Of a stretch of 64,000 bases of DNA, positions 50,231 to 59,918 are shown piece by piece. The stretch covers positions 1 through 64,000 of the forward strand of contig NZ_NPKT01000011.1 in the NCBI RefSeq assembly GCF_008329565.1. The letters are read 5' to 3'. Positions within the stretch are counted from its first letter, which is position 1. Every line of letters begins with the position of its first letter. The DNA comes from Mycolicibacterium sp. P1-5. GTDB lineage: Bacteria > Actinomycetota > Actinomycetes > Mycobacteriales > Mycobacteriaceae. The notes below the pieces were generated by a model, which saw only the letters and a program-made list of their open reading frames with translations, had not been told where the DNA came from and made no database searches. Both the position numbers and the translations under genes were made by a program.

Positions 50231-51118
50231 GTGATCCGTAGCGTCGGGAAGCTGGGCCCACTCAAGGTGTCCGGTCTCGTGTGCTGGCAGATGCGCTGGG
50301 ATCTGCTGGCGATCGTCGTGGTGGCCGCCATCCTGATTCCGATCCCCGACCCGACCCAGATCGACTATGCCTCCGCCGTGCTGTCGGTGTTGGGTATCGG
50401 AGCCTCGGTCTTCATCGGGTTCCGCAACACCACCGCCTATAACCGATGGTGGGAGGCGCGCACCCTGTGGGGGAGCGTCATCATCAATTCCCGTGCCACG
50501 TACAACGCTCTCTGTTCCGTCGACTCCGGTGCGCCCGAGATGGCAGGCATCGTGAGTCGGATGCGCCGCCGCCAGGTGCGCTACGCGTGGCAGCTCGCTG
50601 CGGACCTCCGCAAGATTGCTGCGGTGCCCGGCGTCGCCGATCTCACGCCCGAGGATCCCGCCGACATCGGCGCCACCGATTTGATGACTCGGCAAGCAGT
50701 CGACATTCAGGCCCTGTCGGCCAAGGGCCACATCGACGATCAGGCCCGTCTGATGCTGATGAGCGTCAACACCGCTCTCGTGACCGCCCAGAGCGGTCTG
50801 GAACGCATCCGCAATGAACCGATCCCTCTGCAATACGAGGTGTTCATCCGCGGGCTGGCCTGGTTCTTCGCGGTCATGGCGTTCAGCAGGCTCGACGGCT
50901 CGTCCCACCCGTACGCAGGTGTGGTCATCGGCTTGCTGCTGATGGCCGTGTTCATCGGTGCCGAACGGCTCGGACACTTCATCGAACAGCCGATGCACAA
51001 CGGGATCTTCGACCTCGCGATGTACCGGTTCTGCGGCGTCATCACCGGCGACTTGTTGGGGAGGGGCCACCCGCTGGCTCAGCCCAGGGAAAGCGCGAAC
51101 GCCACCGTCTGGATGTGA
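50231..51118 (+). CDS. Bestrophin-family channel protein
   Basis: The 295-residue membrane protein carries the bestrophin signature FRNTTAYNRWWEARTLWGSVI near residue 65, a cytoplasmic helical region, and the later VFIRGLAWFFAVMAFSRL and GHFIEQPMHN segments. Bacterial bestrophins form pentameric cation or anion channels. GTG 50231 follows the VIT1-like gene by 16 bases; the frame extends upstream into that gene without protein-like sequence. It converges on the LLM oxidoreductase gene with 4 bases between stops. Confidence 0.85.
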   Translation: MIRSVGKLGPLKVSGLVCWQMRWDLLAIVVVAAILIPIPDPTQIDYASAVLSVLGIGASVFIGFRNTTAYNRWWEARTLWGSVIINSRATYNALCSVDSGAPEMAGIVSRMRRRQVRYAWQLAADLRKIAAVPGVADLTPEDPADIGATDLMTRQAVDIQALSAKGHIDDQARLMLMSVNTALVTAQSGLERIRNEPIPLQYEVFIRGLAWFFAVMAFSRLDGSSHPYAGVVIGLLLMAVFIGAERLGHFIEQPMHNGIFDLAMYRFCGVITGDLLGRGHPLAQPRESANATVWM

Positions 51119-51122
51119 GCGC

Positions 51123-51995
51123 TCAGCGACATCGGGCGACAACCGTTTCGGCGAACCGCTCGATCGGCCCGCGGTAACGCTCGACGTCACCGCCGGCGGC
51201 GACGGCCGGGTCCGTCATCCATGGGGTGCACATCACCGCGGTGATGCCGATGTCTTCGGCGCGCCTGTAGAGGTCCGGCGCCGGCGGATCGACCAGCGCC
51301 AGCATGATGTCGAAAGGTTCATCGGCGCGGCCGAATTCACGACGCAGGGCATCCAGCTTGGACACGTAGGCTTGCGCGTCATCCCACGCATAGACCGTGC
51401 CGATCCACCCGTCGCACAAGGCGGCGGCGCGGCGCAGCGCCGCATCGGATTCGCCGCCGCACAGGATCGGCACCGGCCGCGGCGGATGCGGCTCGATCAT
51501 CATCTCCGGCACCTGGTAGTGCTGACCACTCCACGACACCCAGCCGCCCTGCCACAGCGCCCGCAGCGCGGGAATCATCTCGTCCAGCCGTTTGCCGCGG
51601 TTGCCGAACTCCTGGCCGAGCAATTCGTATTCCTCACGCATCCAACCGATTCCGACGCCCAAGGACACTCGGCCGTCGGACAACGAGGCTGCGGTCGCCA
51701 CCATCTTGGCGACTTCGATCAGGGGGCGGGCCGGCGCGATGTAGACCGCATTGGAGAACCGAAGCCTGGTGGTGACCGCGGCCATCGCACCGATCAACAC
51801 CCAGGTGTCCGGCCATTCGGTTTCCGGTGGCCAGCCCGGCTTGCCGGTCGGCGACGGGTAGGGCGAGCGCAGGTCCCGCGGATAGATGAGGTGATCGGCG
51901 CAGATCATGCCGTCGAAGCCGGCTTCGTCGGCCATGCGTGCCACCGCCGGAGCTTCGGCCGGCTTCATGAACGGGGTGCCGCACCAGAACTGCAT
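51123..51995 (-). CDS. LLM-class F420-dependent oxidoreductase
   Basis: The 290-residue protein has the luciferase-like TIM-barrel fold: MQFWCGTPFMKPAEAPAVARMADEAGFDGMICADHL at the start, TWVLIGAMAAVTTRLRFSNAVYIAPARPLIEVAKMVATAASLSDGRVSLGVGIGW in the middle, and PVPILCGGESDAALRRAA near the cofactor site. Mycobacterial members often use F420. It lies 30 bases downstream of an MFS transporter gene in the MarR-MFS-LLM cluster, so it may modify the same compound the transporter handles. Substrate unknown. Confidence 0.87.
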   Translation of the reverse strand: MQFWCGTPFMKPAEAPAVARMADEAGFDGMICADHLIYPRDLRSPYPSPTGKPGWPPETEWPDTWVLIGAMAAVTTRLRFSNAVYIAPARPLIEVAKMVATAASLSDGRVSLGVGIGWMREEYELLGQEFGNRGKRLDEMIPALRALWQGGWVSWSGQHYQVPEMMIEPHPPRPVPILCGGESDAALRRAAALCDGWIGTVYAWDDAQAYVSKLDALRREFGRADEPFDIMLALVDPPAPDLYRRAEDIGITAVMCTPWMTDPAVAAGGDVERYRGPIERFAETVVARCR

Positions 51996-52025
51996 CGTTC
52001 TCCTCGGGGTCGGCCCCCGCGCCGA

Positions 52026-53273
52026 TCAGCTGTCGCTGCCGACGGTCACCGCGGTGGCCTGCTCGGTGATCTCCTCGACGCCATCTTCCTCTGTGCTCCC
52101 CGAGTCGCTTCGCTCGTGCCCGCCGGATGTATCAATAGCGCCCAGATGTCGGCTGGTCAGCGCCAGCACCCCGGCACCCAGCAGCACCGCGCCGGCGCCG
52201 ACCCAGAACGGCAGGTGCACACTGACCCGCTCGCCGAGTACACCCGCCAGCCACGGGGCGACGGCGGCGCCGCCGAACCGCATGAAGCTGTAGGCCGCGG
52301 AGGCGACACCACGTTCGACGGGGGCGGCCTTCATCACCGTCTCCGTGATCAGGGTGTTGTTGATGCCGATGAACAGGCCGGCGATCACCACGCAGGTGGC
52401 GAGGATCGTCTTGTTGTCGGTGCCGACGGCCATCACGACCAGCAGCGCCGAGAAGCACAGCAGGTTCACCAGCAGCACCCGGACGGTGCCGAACCGGTGT
52501 TGCAGCTTCGGGGCCACCACCACCGAGGTGAATGCGAGGCACAGCCCCCAGCCGAAGAAGATCAGACCGATCTGGTGTGCATTCATGTCGAGTGGGAACG
52601 GGGTGAAGGCCAGCAGCGTGAAGAAGCCGAAGTTGTAGAGCAGCGCGGTGATTGCGACACCCAGCAGGCCGCGATGGCGCAGCGCGCGGAACGGGTCGGC
52701 CAGCGTCGTCTTCCGCTCCGGACGAGGTGTCTCGGGCAGCAGCACCGCCGTCACCACAAGCGCGAAGGCCATCAGTGCGGAAACCCCGAAAAATGGCCCT
52801 CGCCAGGAGATTCCACCGAGTACCCCGCCGACCAGCGGGCCGACAGCGATACCCAGGCCCAGTGCCGCCTCATAGAGAATGATGGCTTGGGCAACCGAGC
52901 CGCGCGCGGAGTTGACGATGGTGGCCAACGCCGTCGCGATGAACAGTGCATTGCCCAGCCCCCACAGTGCGCGCCAACCGACGATGCCCATCACCGTGTC
53001 GCTCATTCCCGCCAGCCCGGCGCCGGCGATGATGATCACCAGGCCGAGGAGCAGCGTGCGCTTGGGGCCGATGCGGCTGGACACCACGCCGGTGACGAGC
53101 ATCGCCACACCCATGACGGCCATGTAGCTGGTGAACAACAGCGACACCTGTGAGGGGGTGGCGTTGAGGTTGTCGGCGATCGGTTTGAGGATCGGATCGA
53201 CGAGTCCGATGCCCATGAAGGCGACGACGGATGCGAACGCGACGGCCCATACGGCCTTGGGTTGGCGCCACAT
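52026..53273 (-). CDS. MFS efflux transporter
   Basis: The 415-residue protein has 12 predicted helices, with AFASVVAFMGIGLVDPILKPIADNL in helix 1 and an SSRIGPKRTLLLGL loop between helices 2 and 3. The motif C-like LGLGIAVGPLVGGVLGGISWRGPFF in helix 5 marks drug/H+ antiporters. A charged C-terminal tail of about 35 residues is cytoplasmic. ATG 53273 has AAGGAGT upstream and follows the MarR gene by 17 bases. It probably exports a toxic small molecule under MarR control. Confidence 0.9.
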   Translation of the reverse strand: MWRQPKAVWAVAFASVVAFMGIGLVDPILKPIADNLNATPSQVSLLFTSYMAVMGVAMLVTGVVSSRIGPKRTLLLGLVIIIAGAGLAGMSDTVMGIVGWRALWGLGNALFIATALATIVNSARGSVAQAIILYEAALGLGIAVGPLVGGVLGGISWRGPFFGVSALMAFALVVTAVLLPETPRPERKTTLADPFRALRHRGLLGVAITALLYNFGFFTLLAFTPFPLDMNAHQIGLIFFGWGLCLAFTSVVVAPKLQHRFGTVRVLLVNLLCFSALLVVMAVGTDNKTILATCVVIAGLFIGINNTLITETVMKAAPVERGVASAAYSFMRFGGAAVAPWLAGVLGERVSVHLPFWVGAGAVLLGAGVLALTSRHLGAIDTSGGHERSDSGSTEEDGVEEITEQATAVTVGSDS

Positions 53274-53290
53274 GGGTGGCTCACTCCTTA

Positions 53291-53770
53291 CTACTTATCG
53301 GGGAAGCTGTCGATGTCGTCGAGTAGGCGACGTATCGCCTCGACGGCAGCCGACAGTGTCTCGCGGTCCTCTTCGGAAAGCCGCTCGATGCGCGGGTCGA
53401 TGACCGCTGCGCGGTCCGCGCGGACTTGGGCCAGCACGGTTTGGCCCTCGGGGGTGATGCGGATGCGGACCGCACGCGCATCCGCGGGGTCGGGGGTGCG
53501 GGCTACCAGCCCGGCGTCCTCGAGGCGACGGACCTGTGTGGTCATCGTCGGCTGGGAGCAGTGATCGAGCCCGGCCAGATCGGAGATGCGGGCCTCGCCC
53601 TGATCGTCGATCGTGCCGAGTAGCCGGGCTTGGGCCCAGGGCAGGGGTAGCCGGATGCGCTGGGTCGCCAGCCGGTTTAGCCGGGCGACGACGGTGAGCA
53701 GCTCAGAACCGAGGCCTGGCTGGTTGGTGGAAGCGGCGCCGGGTCGTTCCTGCGTGGGCGTCGGACTCAT
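53291..53770 (-). CDS. MarR-family transcriptional regulator
   Basis: The 159-residue regulator has the MarR winged helix: [81 protein letters not shown] and a C-terminal dimerisation helix. It is the first gene of the MarR-MFS-LLM operon. ATG 53770 is preceded at 53783-53799 by a perfect inverted repeat overlapping the likely promoter, so autorepression lifted by a ligand is expected. Confidence 0.92.
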   Translation of the reverse strand: MSPTPTQERPGAASTNQPGLGSELLTVVARLNRLATQRIRLPLPWAQARLLGTIDDQGEARISDLAGLDHCSQPTMTTQVRRLEDAGLVARTPDPADARAVRIRITPEGQTVLAQVRADRAAVIDPRIERLSEEDRETLSAAVEAIRRLLDDIDSFPDK

Positions 53771-53782
53771 GTATCCATATTT

Positions 53783-53799
53783 ACATAGAAATACTATGT
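53783..53799. promoter_or_regulatory. MarR operator-like palindrome
   Basis: ACATAG and CTATGT form perfect 6-bp arms around AAATA, a 17-bp site of the size bound by MarR dimers. It ends 13 bases upstream of the MarR start and about 105 bases from the divergent ECF transporter gene. Confidence 0.6.
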
Positions 53800-53904
53800 T
53801 GTCTGCCCGTAACGAGGTGGGCTTTCTCACAGGATGTCCACAGCAGCCACGACCGCGCCAGGTCGAACCGACTAGTAGCCCGCGGCGGCTGGCAGAATCA
53901 GGTG

Positions 53905-55953
53905 ATGACCGCGACGAGACCGGAGGCGCTCGCGCAGCCGTCCCGTCCGTCGATCGATCGCCGCGGGGGCCGCTCGCTGGCACCCGTCGAGATGGCCCAG
54001 GCCTCGGTGATGGCCGCGCTGGCCGCCTCGCTGGCGATCATCTCGGTCGTTGTGCCGTTCGCTGGGGGATTGTCCCTTCTCACCACGGTGCCGATGGGCC
54101 TGCTCGGCTACCGCTTCCGCATCCGGGTGCTGCTGGCCTCGACGTTCGCGGCGGGGGTCGTCGCGTTCCTGATCGCGGGCATCAGCGGATTGATGGTCGT
54201 GGTCAACTGCGCCTACGTCGGCGGGCTGGCCGGCATCTTGAAACGGCGCGGGCGTGGGACGCCGACTGTCATCGCGGTGGGTCTGGTCGCCGGTGTGGTC
54301 TTCGGTGTCTTCATCATCGCCGCGCTTACCGTGCTGGTTCGGTTGCGCACGCTGACCTTCGCGGCGATGACCGCCAACTTCGACGGCGTGGTCTCGCTGA
54401 TGTCGCGCTTCGAGCCGTTCCAGCCGGCAGCGGAGGACGCGCGGCACATGTTCGGCGTGGCCCTGCAGTATTGGCCGGCGCTGCTGATGGCCTACGCGAT
54501 CTTCTCGATCATGGTCGTGACCCTCGTCGGATGGTGGGCGCTATCGCGGGTTCTCGATCGGTTGCGTGGCATTCCCGAGGTGCACAAGCTCGAGACCCCC
54601 GACGAATCCGGACCGGTCGCGCCGGTTCCAGTTCGCCTGGTCGATGCCCGCTTCCGCTACCCCAAGGCCGCGCACGACGCACTCCGCCCGCTGAGCTTGA
54701 ACGTCGATGCCGGGGAACATGTGGCGATCACCGGTGCCAACGGCTCCGGGAAGACCACGCTGATGCTGCTGCTGTCGGGGCGCACACCCACGTCGGGGTC
54801 GATCGAGCGGCCCGGCGCGATCGGGCTCGGGCAGTTGGGCGGGACGGCCGTCATCATGCAGCACCCCGAAAGCCAGGTCCTGGGAACGCGAGTCGCCGAC
54901 GATGTCGTCTTCGGCCTCCCCCCGGGAACCCACACCGACATCGCGGCATTGCTCGACGAGGTCGGCCTGGCCGGCATGGAGGAGCGGGACACTGGCGGAT
55001 TGTCCGGCGGTGAGCTTCAGCGTCTGGCGGTGGCCGCAGCGTTGGCCCGCCAACCGTCGATGCTGATTGCCGACGAGGTCACCAGCATGGTCGACCAGCG
55101 GGGGCGCGAGGCACTGCTGAGCGTGTTGTCCGGCCTCACCGAACGTCACCAGATGGCACTGGTGTCGATCACGCACTACAACAACGAAGCCGATAACGCC
55201 GACCGCGTCGTCAACCTCACCGAATCGCTCGACAACACCGACATGGTGGAAAGTACCGCCGCACCCACCGCGACGGTGAGCGCGGCACCGCGCACCGCCG
55301 AACCGGTGCTGCAGTTCGAGCACGTCACCCACGAATACGCCGCGGGCACACCATGGGCCAAGCCCGCGTTGACCGACGTCAGCTTCACCGTCCACGAGGG
55401 CGACGGTCTTCTCATCCACGGCGGCAACGGTTCGGGGAAGTCCACGCTGGCCTGGATCATGGCCGGTCTGACCACGCCGACGGCCGGTTCGGCCCTGGTG
55501 CGCGGGCGGCCCGCGCAGGACTGTGTGGGTGACGTGGCGATCGCCTTTCAGGCTGCGCGGCTACAGCTGATGCGCAGCCGCGTGGACGCCGAAGTCGCTT
55601 CTGCTGCCGGCTTTTCACCGCATGACACGGCTCGGGTGACGGCCGCGTTGGCCAAGGTGGGCCTCGGTGTCTCGCTGGCGGGACGGCGCGTCGACCAGCT
55701 CTCGGGCGGTCAGATGCGCCGGGTGGTGATCGCCGGGCTGCTGGCCCGCTCGCCGCAGGCGTTGATTCTTGACGAGCCGCTGGCCGGGTTGGACGCCGCC
55801 AGCCAGCGTGGCCTGTTGCGGCTGCTGAGCGACCTGCGCCGCAACAGCGGCTTGACCGTCGTGGTGATCTCGCACGACTTCGACGGGATGGAAGAGCTGT
55901 GCCCACGGACCCTGCACCTGCGCGACGGTGTGCTCACCGAGGGATTGTCATGA
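53905..55953 (+). CDS. ECF transporter fusion: S component plus two ATPase domains (Rv2326c-like)
   Basis: The 682-residue protein joins three parts normally encoded separately. Residues about 25-215 form a membrane substrate-binding (S) component with five or six helices. The first ATPase (about 240-430) has Walker [10 protein letters not shown], signature [11 protein letters not shown] and [11 protein letters not shown]. The second (about 470-680) has Walker [10 protein letters not shown], signature [11 protein letters not shown] and [12 protein letters not shown]. With the EcfT protein encoded next it should form an energy-coupling factor importer for a vitamin, cobalt or another micronutrient. 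Start is ATG 53905 or the adjacent GTG 53902. Its stop overlaps the ecfT-like start. Confidence 0.9.
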   Translation: MTATRPEALAQPSRPSIDRRGGRSLAPVEMAQASVMAALAASLAIISVVVPFAGGLSLLTTVPMGLLGYRFRIRVLLASTFAAGVVAFLIAGISGLMVVVNCAYVGGLAGILKRRGRGTPTVIAVGLVAGVVFGVFIIAALTVLVRLRTLTFAAMTANFDGVVSLMSRFEPFQPAAEDARHMFGVALQYWPALLMAYAIFSIMVVTLVGWWALSRVLDRLRGIPEVHKLETPDESGPVAPVPVRLVDARFRYPKAAHDALRPLSLNVDAGEHVAITGANGSGKTTLMLLLSGRTPTSGSIERPGAIGLGQLGGTAVIMQHPESQVLGTRVADDVVFGLPPGTHTDIAALLDEVGLAGMEERDTGGLSGGELQRLAVAAALARQPSMLIADEVTSMVDQRGREALLSVLSGLTERHQMALVSITHYNNEADNADRVVNLTESLDNTDMVESTAAPTATVSAAPRTAEPVLQFEHVTHEYAAGTPWAKPALTDVSFTVHEGDGLLIHGGNGSGKSTLAWIMAGLTTPTAGSALVRGRPAQDCVGDVAIAFQAARLQLMRSRVDAEVASAAGFSPHDTARVTAALAKVGLGVSLAGRRVDQLSGGQMRRVVIAGLLARSPQALILDEPLAGLDAASQRGLLRLLSDLRRNSGLTVVVISHDFDGMEELCPRTLHLRDGVLTEGLS

Positions 55954-56774
55954 CGACCCCCCGTCAGCCCCGCCCGGTGGTGTTGCTGCGTCCGGTGCCC
56001 GGCACCTCGCCGATCCACGAACTATGGGCAGGCACCAAACTGATTGTCGTTCTAGGCTTTTCGGCGCTGCTGGCGTTCTACCCGGATTGGCTGCCGATCG
56101 CCCTCGTCGCGATCCTTGTCGGTATCGCGATCAGGACGGCGCGGATCCCGCGCGGCGCGGTGCCGTCGGTGCCGAAGTGGTTGTGGGCGTTGCTGCTACT
56201 CGGCGGGGTGACTGCCGCGCTGGGCGGCGGGACCCCGGTGGTGCATCTGGCGTCGCATGCTTTCGAACTCGGTGGGCTGCTGAATTTCCTTCGTATCACC
56301 ACCGTGGGGATCGTGCTGCTGGCGCTCGCGATGATGGTGTCGTGGACGACCAACGTCGCCGACATCGCGCCCGCGGTGGCACGGCTGGGCCGGCCCTTGA
56401 AAGTCTTCCGTATCCCGGTCGACGACTGGGCGGTGGCACTTGCCCTGTCGCTGCGGGCCTTTCCGATGCTGCTCGACGAATTCCGGTTGCTCTACGCCGC
56501 GCGACGGCTGCGGCCACGGCCGGTGCTGACCAGTCGCAGGGCTCGGCGCCGGCGGTGGGCCATCGAGATGGTGGATTTGATGTCGGCCGGTGTCACGGTC
56601 GCCCTGCGGCGCGCTGACGAGATGGGCGATGCGATCACTGCGCGCGGTGGGACCGGCATGATCTCGGCCGCGCCGTCCGGCCCGAAGCGCGCCGACTGGG
56701 TGGTGCTGGCGATCTCGGCGATTGTGTGTGCGGTGTCGGTCGGCCTCCAGGTGACAGTGCTGTCCGGTATCTGA
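55950..56774 (+). CDS. EcfT-like transmembrane component of ECF transporter (Rv2325c-like)
   Basis: The 274-residue membrane protein has about five helices and the cytoplasmic coupling motifs of EcfT: the first Ala-Arg-Gly-type region in [11 protein letters not shown] and [16 protein letters not shown], the second coupling helix. It connects the S component to the two ATPase domains of the upstream fusion. ATG 55950 overlaps the preceding stop (ATGA). It converges on uspC with 41 bases between them. Confidence 0.88.
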   Translation: MTTPRQPRPVVLLRPVPGTSPIHELWAGTKLIVVLGFSALLAFYPDWLPIALVAILVGIAIRTARIPRGAVPSVPKWLWALLLLGGVTAALGGGTPVVHLASHAFELGGLLNFLRITTVGIVLLALAMMVSWTTNVADIAPAVARLGRPLKVFRIPVDDWAVALALSLRAFPMLLDEFRLLYAARRLRPRPVLTSRRARRRRWAIEMVDLMSAGVTVALRRADEMGDAITARGGTGMISAAPSGPKRADWVVLAISAIVCAVSVGLQVTVLSGI

Positions 56775-56815
56775 TGCGCCTGCCGTAACTTGCCGAGCGT
56801 GTGGGTTGTCGGCAG

Positions 56816-58090
56816 TCACCGCGACGCGGCGGCGTTCGCGGCCCGCTCAGCAGCAGCCAACGCCTGATCGACGGGTGTTCTGCCCAGGAACATTTCGTCG
56901 AAGTGCGGTTTCATCGCCTGATACCCCGCGGCGAAGCCGGGGCCACCCGGCGCGGGAATCCGGGGGCCGTCGAGCACGCGAAAGAACGGTGTCACGTTCA
57001 CGCCCTTTGCCGACCAGTAGTCGAAGTACACCTGTTGGGCCGGCAACACCGCGGGAATGGCCGCGCCTTGCCGGCCGACATAGGAGTTGCCGCGAGCGCT
57101 GCCGAGCCACGCGAGCACCTGGCGGAGGGCGTCGGGATGACGGCTGGCCATATTGCCCGCGGCGACAATCCCGTTGGTGACGCTGACCCGGCCGGCCGGT
57201 CCGGCGGGCAGCATGGCCACGCCCCAGCGGAACGTCGCTTGCTCGGCCACCTGAGCCAGGTTGTAGGTGCCGGACTGGAACAGCGCCATCCGCCCGGACA
57301 GGAACTGGTTGCGGGAGAAGTCACCGTTGCCGTTGGTGTCGGAGGCCGGCGGGGCGACGTGGTCGGTGTTGATCAGCCTGGTGATGTACTGGAACGCCAT
57401 GATGGCTTGCGGGTTGTCGAACGCGAACCGGTCCCCGTCGGAGAACACCCCGCCCGCCGAGCCGATGTAGTTGAGGTAGATGCCCTGTAAATCGTTGGCG
57501 GCGTTGTACCCCCACTGCCTGCCGTGGGTGAGGCGCTTGAGCAGGGGCCGTAAGGTGTCGACGCCGTCGTCGGGATCCCAGCGCAGCGTGTCCAGTGCGG
57601 TGGCGTCGACGCCGTCGGCGGCCAGTAGGTCGGCGTTGTAGTAGAGCGCAATTCCGGCGTCGGTCAGCTGCGGCACACCCCACAACGAGCCGTTTCGGGT
57701 GAACTGCGTAACCACCGACGGGTCCCAATCGCCGCGTGGATCGACGGCCATCAATCGCATGTTGTCGGCGTATTCGGCGAAATTGGCGTTGTTGAGCCAG
57801 AAGATGTCATCGGCGCCGCCGCCCGCAACGTCGGTGCGCAGCGTGTTGAAGTAGTTGGCGTAGGAGACGACGTTCGCGCGTACTTCGATGCCGGGATGGG
57901 TGCGGCTGAAGTCGGCGAAGGACTCGGCGTAGGCCGCTGCCACCTGAGGATCCCACAATCGCACCGTGACTACGGTCTTGCCCGACGGTTCACCTGCGCG
58001 GCCCAGCACCAACGCCCCGGCCACCAGAAGTGCTGCGACGGTGACCAGCCCGGCCAACACTCGGGTGGAGAACCGCGGCGGCCAGCTCAT
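56816..58090 (-). CDS. uspC: Sugar ABC transporter substrate-binding protein UspC
   Basis: The 424-residue family 1 solute-binding protein corresponds to Rv2318. After an N-terminal transmembrane segment (TRVLAGLVTVAALLVAGALVLG) it has VTVRLWDPQVAAAYAESFADFSRTHPGIEV, LWGVPQLTDAGIALYYNADLL, and QFLSGRMALFQSGTYNL. These are typical of carbohydrate-binding proteins; Mtb UspC binds amino sugars or glycerophosphodiesters according to published work I recall. There is no lipobox cysteine, so it is probably held by the uncleaved N-terminal helix. ATG 58090 was chosen over upstream starts that lie outside the homology. It is last in uspA-uspB-uspC, 109 bases after uspB. Confidence 0.88.
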   Translation of the reverse strand: MSWPPRFSTRVLAGLVTVAALLVAGALVLGRAGEPSGKTVVTVRLWDPQVAAAYAESFADFSRTHPGIEVRANVVSYANYFNTLRTDVAGGGADDIFWLNNANFAEYADNMRLMAVDPRGDWDPSVVTQFTRNGSLWGVPQLTDAGIALYYNADLLAADGVDATALDTLRWDPDDGVDTLRPLLKRLTHGRQWGYNAANDLQGIYLNYIGSAGGVFSDGDRFAFDNPQAIMAFQYITRLINTDHVAPPASDTNGNGDFSRNQFLSGRMALFQSGTYNLAQVAEQATFRWGVAMLPAGPAGRVSVTNGIVAAGNMASRHPDALRQVLAWLGSARGNSYVGRQGAAIPAVLPAQQVYFDYWSAKGVNVTPFFRVLDGPRIPAPGGPGFAAGYQAMKPHFDEMFLGRTPVDQALAAAERAANAAASR

Positions 58091-58199
58091 TGGGTTACAC
58101 CTTCGTCGAGATCGACACCAGGGTCGTGAAATCTGCCCAACCACAGCCATGGCGTCGATTTCGGCGGCGGAAGCCATCTCATTGGCGAGTGCGGCCAGC

Positions 58200-59012
58200 T
58201 CATTTCAGCCCGGTGACGACGATCGAGCGCACGATCTGGCGCTGGAACACCAGGAACAGGGCGATCAACGGGACGATCGCCACCGTCGTCGCCGCCATCA
58301 CCAGCGTCCACTGCGCGTTGTACTGGGTCTGCAGCCCCGCGGTCGCGACCGTGAGCACCCGCCAAGAGCTTCCGCTGGTGATGACGAGCGGCCACATAAA
58401 CGAATTCCATTGGCTGACAACGGTAATCAGGGCGAGAGTGACCAGGATCGGCTTGCTGGCCGGCAGCACGACGTGAACGATCACATCGAGCGTGTTGGCC
58501 CCGTCCAGGCGGGCGGCGTTGACCAGATCGGCTGGGATTCCGCGGAAGTATTCGCGCAGGAGGAAGATCGCGTACGGGGAGCCGAACAGGAACGGTAACA
58601 CCAACGCCCAGAAGGTGTTCCGCAGGCCAAGCTCGGCCATCATCAGATACAGCGGCACCACGGTGACGGTGCCCGGCACCATCAACGTCGCGACGTATAT
58701 CCAGAACAACGCATCGCGGCCGGTGAACTCCAGACGGGCGAACGCATATCCGGCCAGCACCGAGAACGTCAGCTGTGCCAGCGTGATCATCGCCGTCATC
58801 AACGTGGTGACCACCAACGCGCGGCCGAATCCGGTGTCGCCGAGTGCGGTGTAGTTGGCCAGTGTCGGCGGGTTGGGCAGCGACAGCGGGGTGCCGGTGG
58901 CGAACTGCTGCGCGGAGGTGAACGACGTCAGCAGACTGAGCCCGAACGGGGCCAGCGTCACCAGCGCACCAACCAGCAGCCCGAGATAAATCAGCGCGTT
59001 ACGTGAGGTCAT
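58200..59012 (-). CDS. uspB: Sugar ABC transporter permease UspB
   Basis: The 270-residue permease has six helices and the EAA loop RGIPADLVNAARLDGANTLDVIVHVVLPASKPILV typical of carbohydrate importers of the MalG type. It pairs with UspA. ATG 59012 lies inside the last codons of uspA, giving a 14-base overlap and translational coupling. No ATPase gene is in the operon, so a shared ATPase encoded elsewhere must drive it. Confidence 0.9.
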   Translation of the reverse strand: MTSRNALIYLGLLVGALVTLAPFGLSLLTSFTSAQQFATGTPLSLPNPPTLANYTALGDTGFGRALVVTTLMTAMITLAQLTFSVLAGYAFARLEFTGRDALFWIYVATLMVPGTVTVVPLYLMMAELGLRNTFWALVLPFLFGSPYAIFLLREYFRGIPADLVNAARLDGANTLDVIVHVVLPASKPILVTLALITVVSQWNSFMWPLVITSGSSWRVLTVATAGLQTQYNAQWTLVMAATTVAIVPLIALFLVFQRQIVRSIVVTGLK

Positions 59013-59880
59013 AGCTGATCCTCCGGCGAAAGTAGAGATGCTGGACGATCGTCGCGCCGACCAGGACGGCGAACAGCACGAGCGCCATCACCGCGGCGCG
59101 TCCGATCGCCGCGGCGCCGAACGCCTCGGCATAGATGCGGTGCGCGACAAGATCGGTGTGCCCCGCGGGGCCGCCGCCGGTCAGGGCGTACACGGTGTCG
59201 AACACCTGCGCCGCGCTGACGATGCCGGTGACCGAGACGAAAAACAGCGTCGGGCGCAGCATCGGCAGCGTGATGTGCCAGAACCGCTGCCGACTCGTCG
59301 CGCCGTCGAGCCGGGCCGCGGCGTGGATCTGCGGCGGGATCGCCAGGATGCCGGCCAGGAAGAACAGCGTCACGTAGCCGACATTCATCCACACCGTCAC
59401 GGCGGAGACGACCGGTAGCGCCAGCCCCGGATCGGTCAGCCACTCGATGCGACGCCCCACAAGCGTGCTGACCGCGCCGTCGGTCGGGGCCAGGATCCAA
59501 TGCCACAACACCGCCACTGCCAGCGGCGAGCACACCCAGGGCAACACATACAGAGTGCGGAACACGCCGCTACCCGGCAGTTCATGGGAAAGCAGAGCGG
59601 CCGCGATCAAACCCAACACGATCTGCACCGGGACGACGATCGCAATGAAAGCCAGCGTCACCAGCAGCGAGTTGCCGAAACCGGCGTCGGTCAGCACCGA
59701 GCGCCAATTATCCAGCCCCACATAGCGGATGGGCCCCAGCAGATCCCAGCGGTGCAGACTCAGCCACACCACCACCAGCATCGGTAGCAGCAGGAAGCAG
59801 ACCACCCCGAACAGACTCGGTGCGAGCAGCGCGTACCCCAACAGAGCGGAGCGGGTACGCCGGGTCGTCACCTTGGCCAT
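58999..59880 (-). CDS. uspA: Sugar ABC transporter permease UspA
   Basis: The 293-residue MalF-type permease has six helices (LLGYALLAPSLFGVVCFLLLPMLVVVWLSLHRWD at the start) and the EAA loop PPQIHAAARLDGATSRQRFWHITLPMLRPTLFFV. It forms the heterodimeric channel with UspB for the substrate bound by UspC. ATG 59880 lies only 38 bases from the GTG start of the divergent tldD-like gene, so the two promoters must overlap. Confidence 0.9.
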   Translation of the reverse strand: MAKVTTRRTRSALLGYALLAPSLFGVVCFLLLPMLVVVWLSLHRWDLLGPIRYVGLDNWRSVLTDAGFGNSLLVTLAFIAIVVPVQIVLGLIAAALLSHELPGSGVFRTLYVLPWVCSPLAVAVLWHWILAPTDGAVSTLVGRRIEWLTDPGLALPVVSAVTVWMNVGYVTLFFLAGILAIPPQIHAAARLDGATSRQRFWHITLPMLRPTLFFVSVTGIVSAAQVFDTVYALTGGGPAGHTDLVAHRIYAEAFGAAAIGRAAVMALVLFAVLVGATIVQHLYFRRRISYDLT

Positions 59881-59918
59881 TAAAGCGGGTCGCTGGACCG
59901 CCCGTTACCGTGTAGCAC

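Noticed and set aside
56816..58090. UspC as a lipoprotein
   Set aside because: No cysteine follows the N-terminal hydrophobic segment, so there is no lipobox; an uncleaved anchor fits better.
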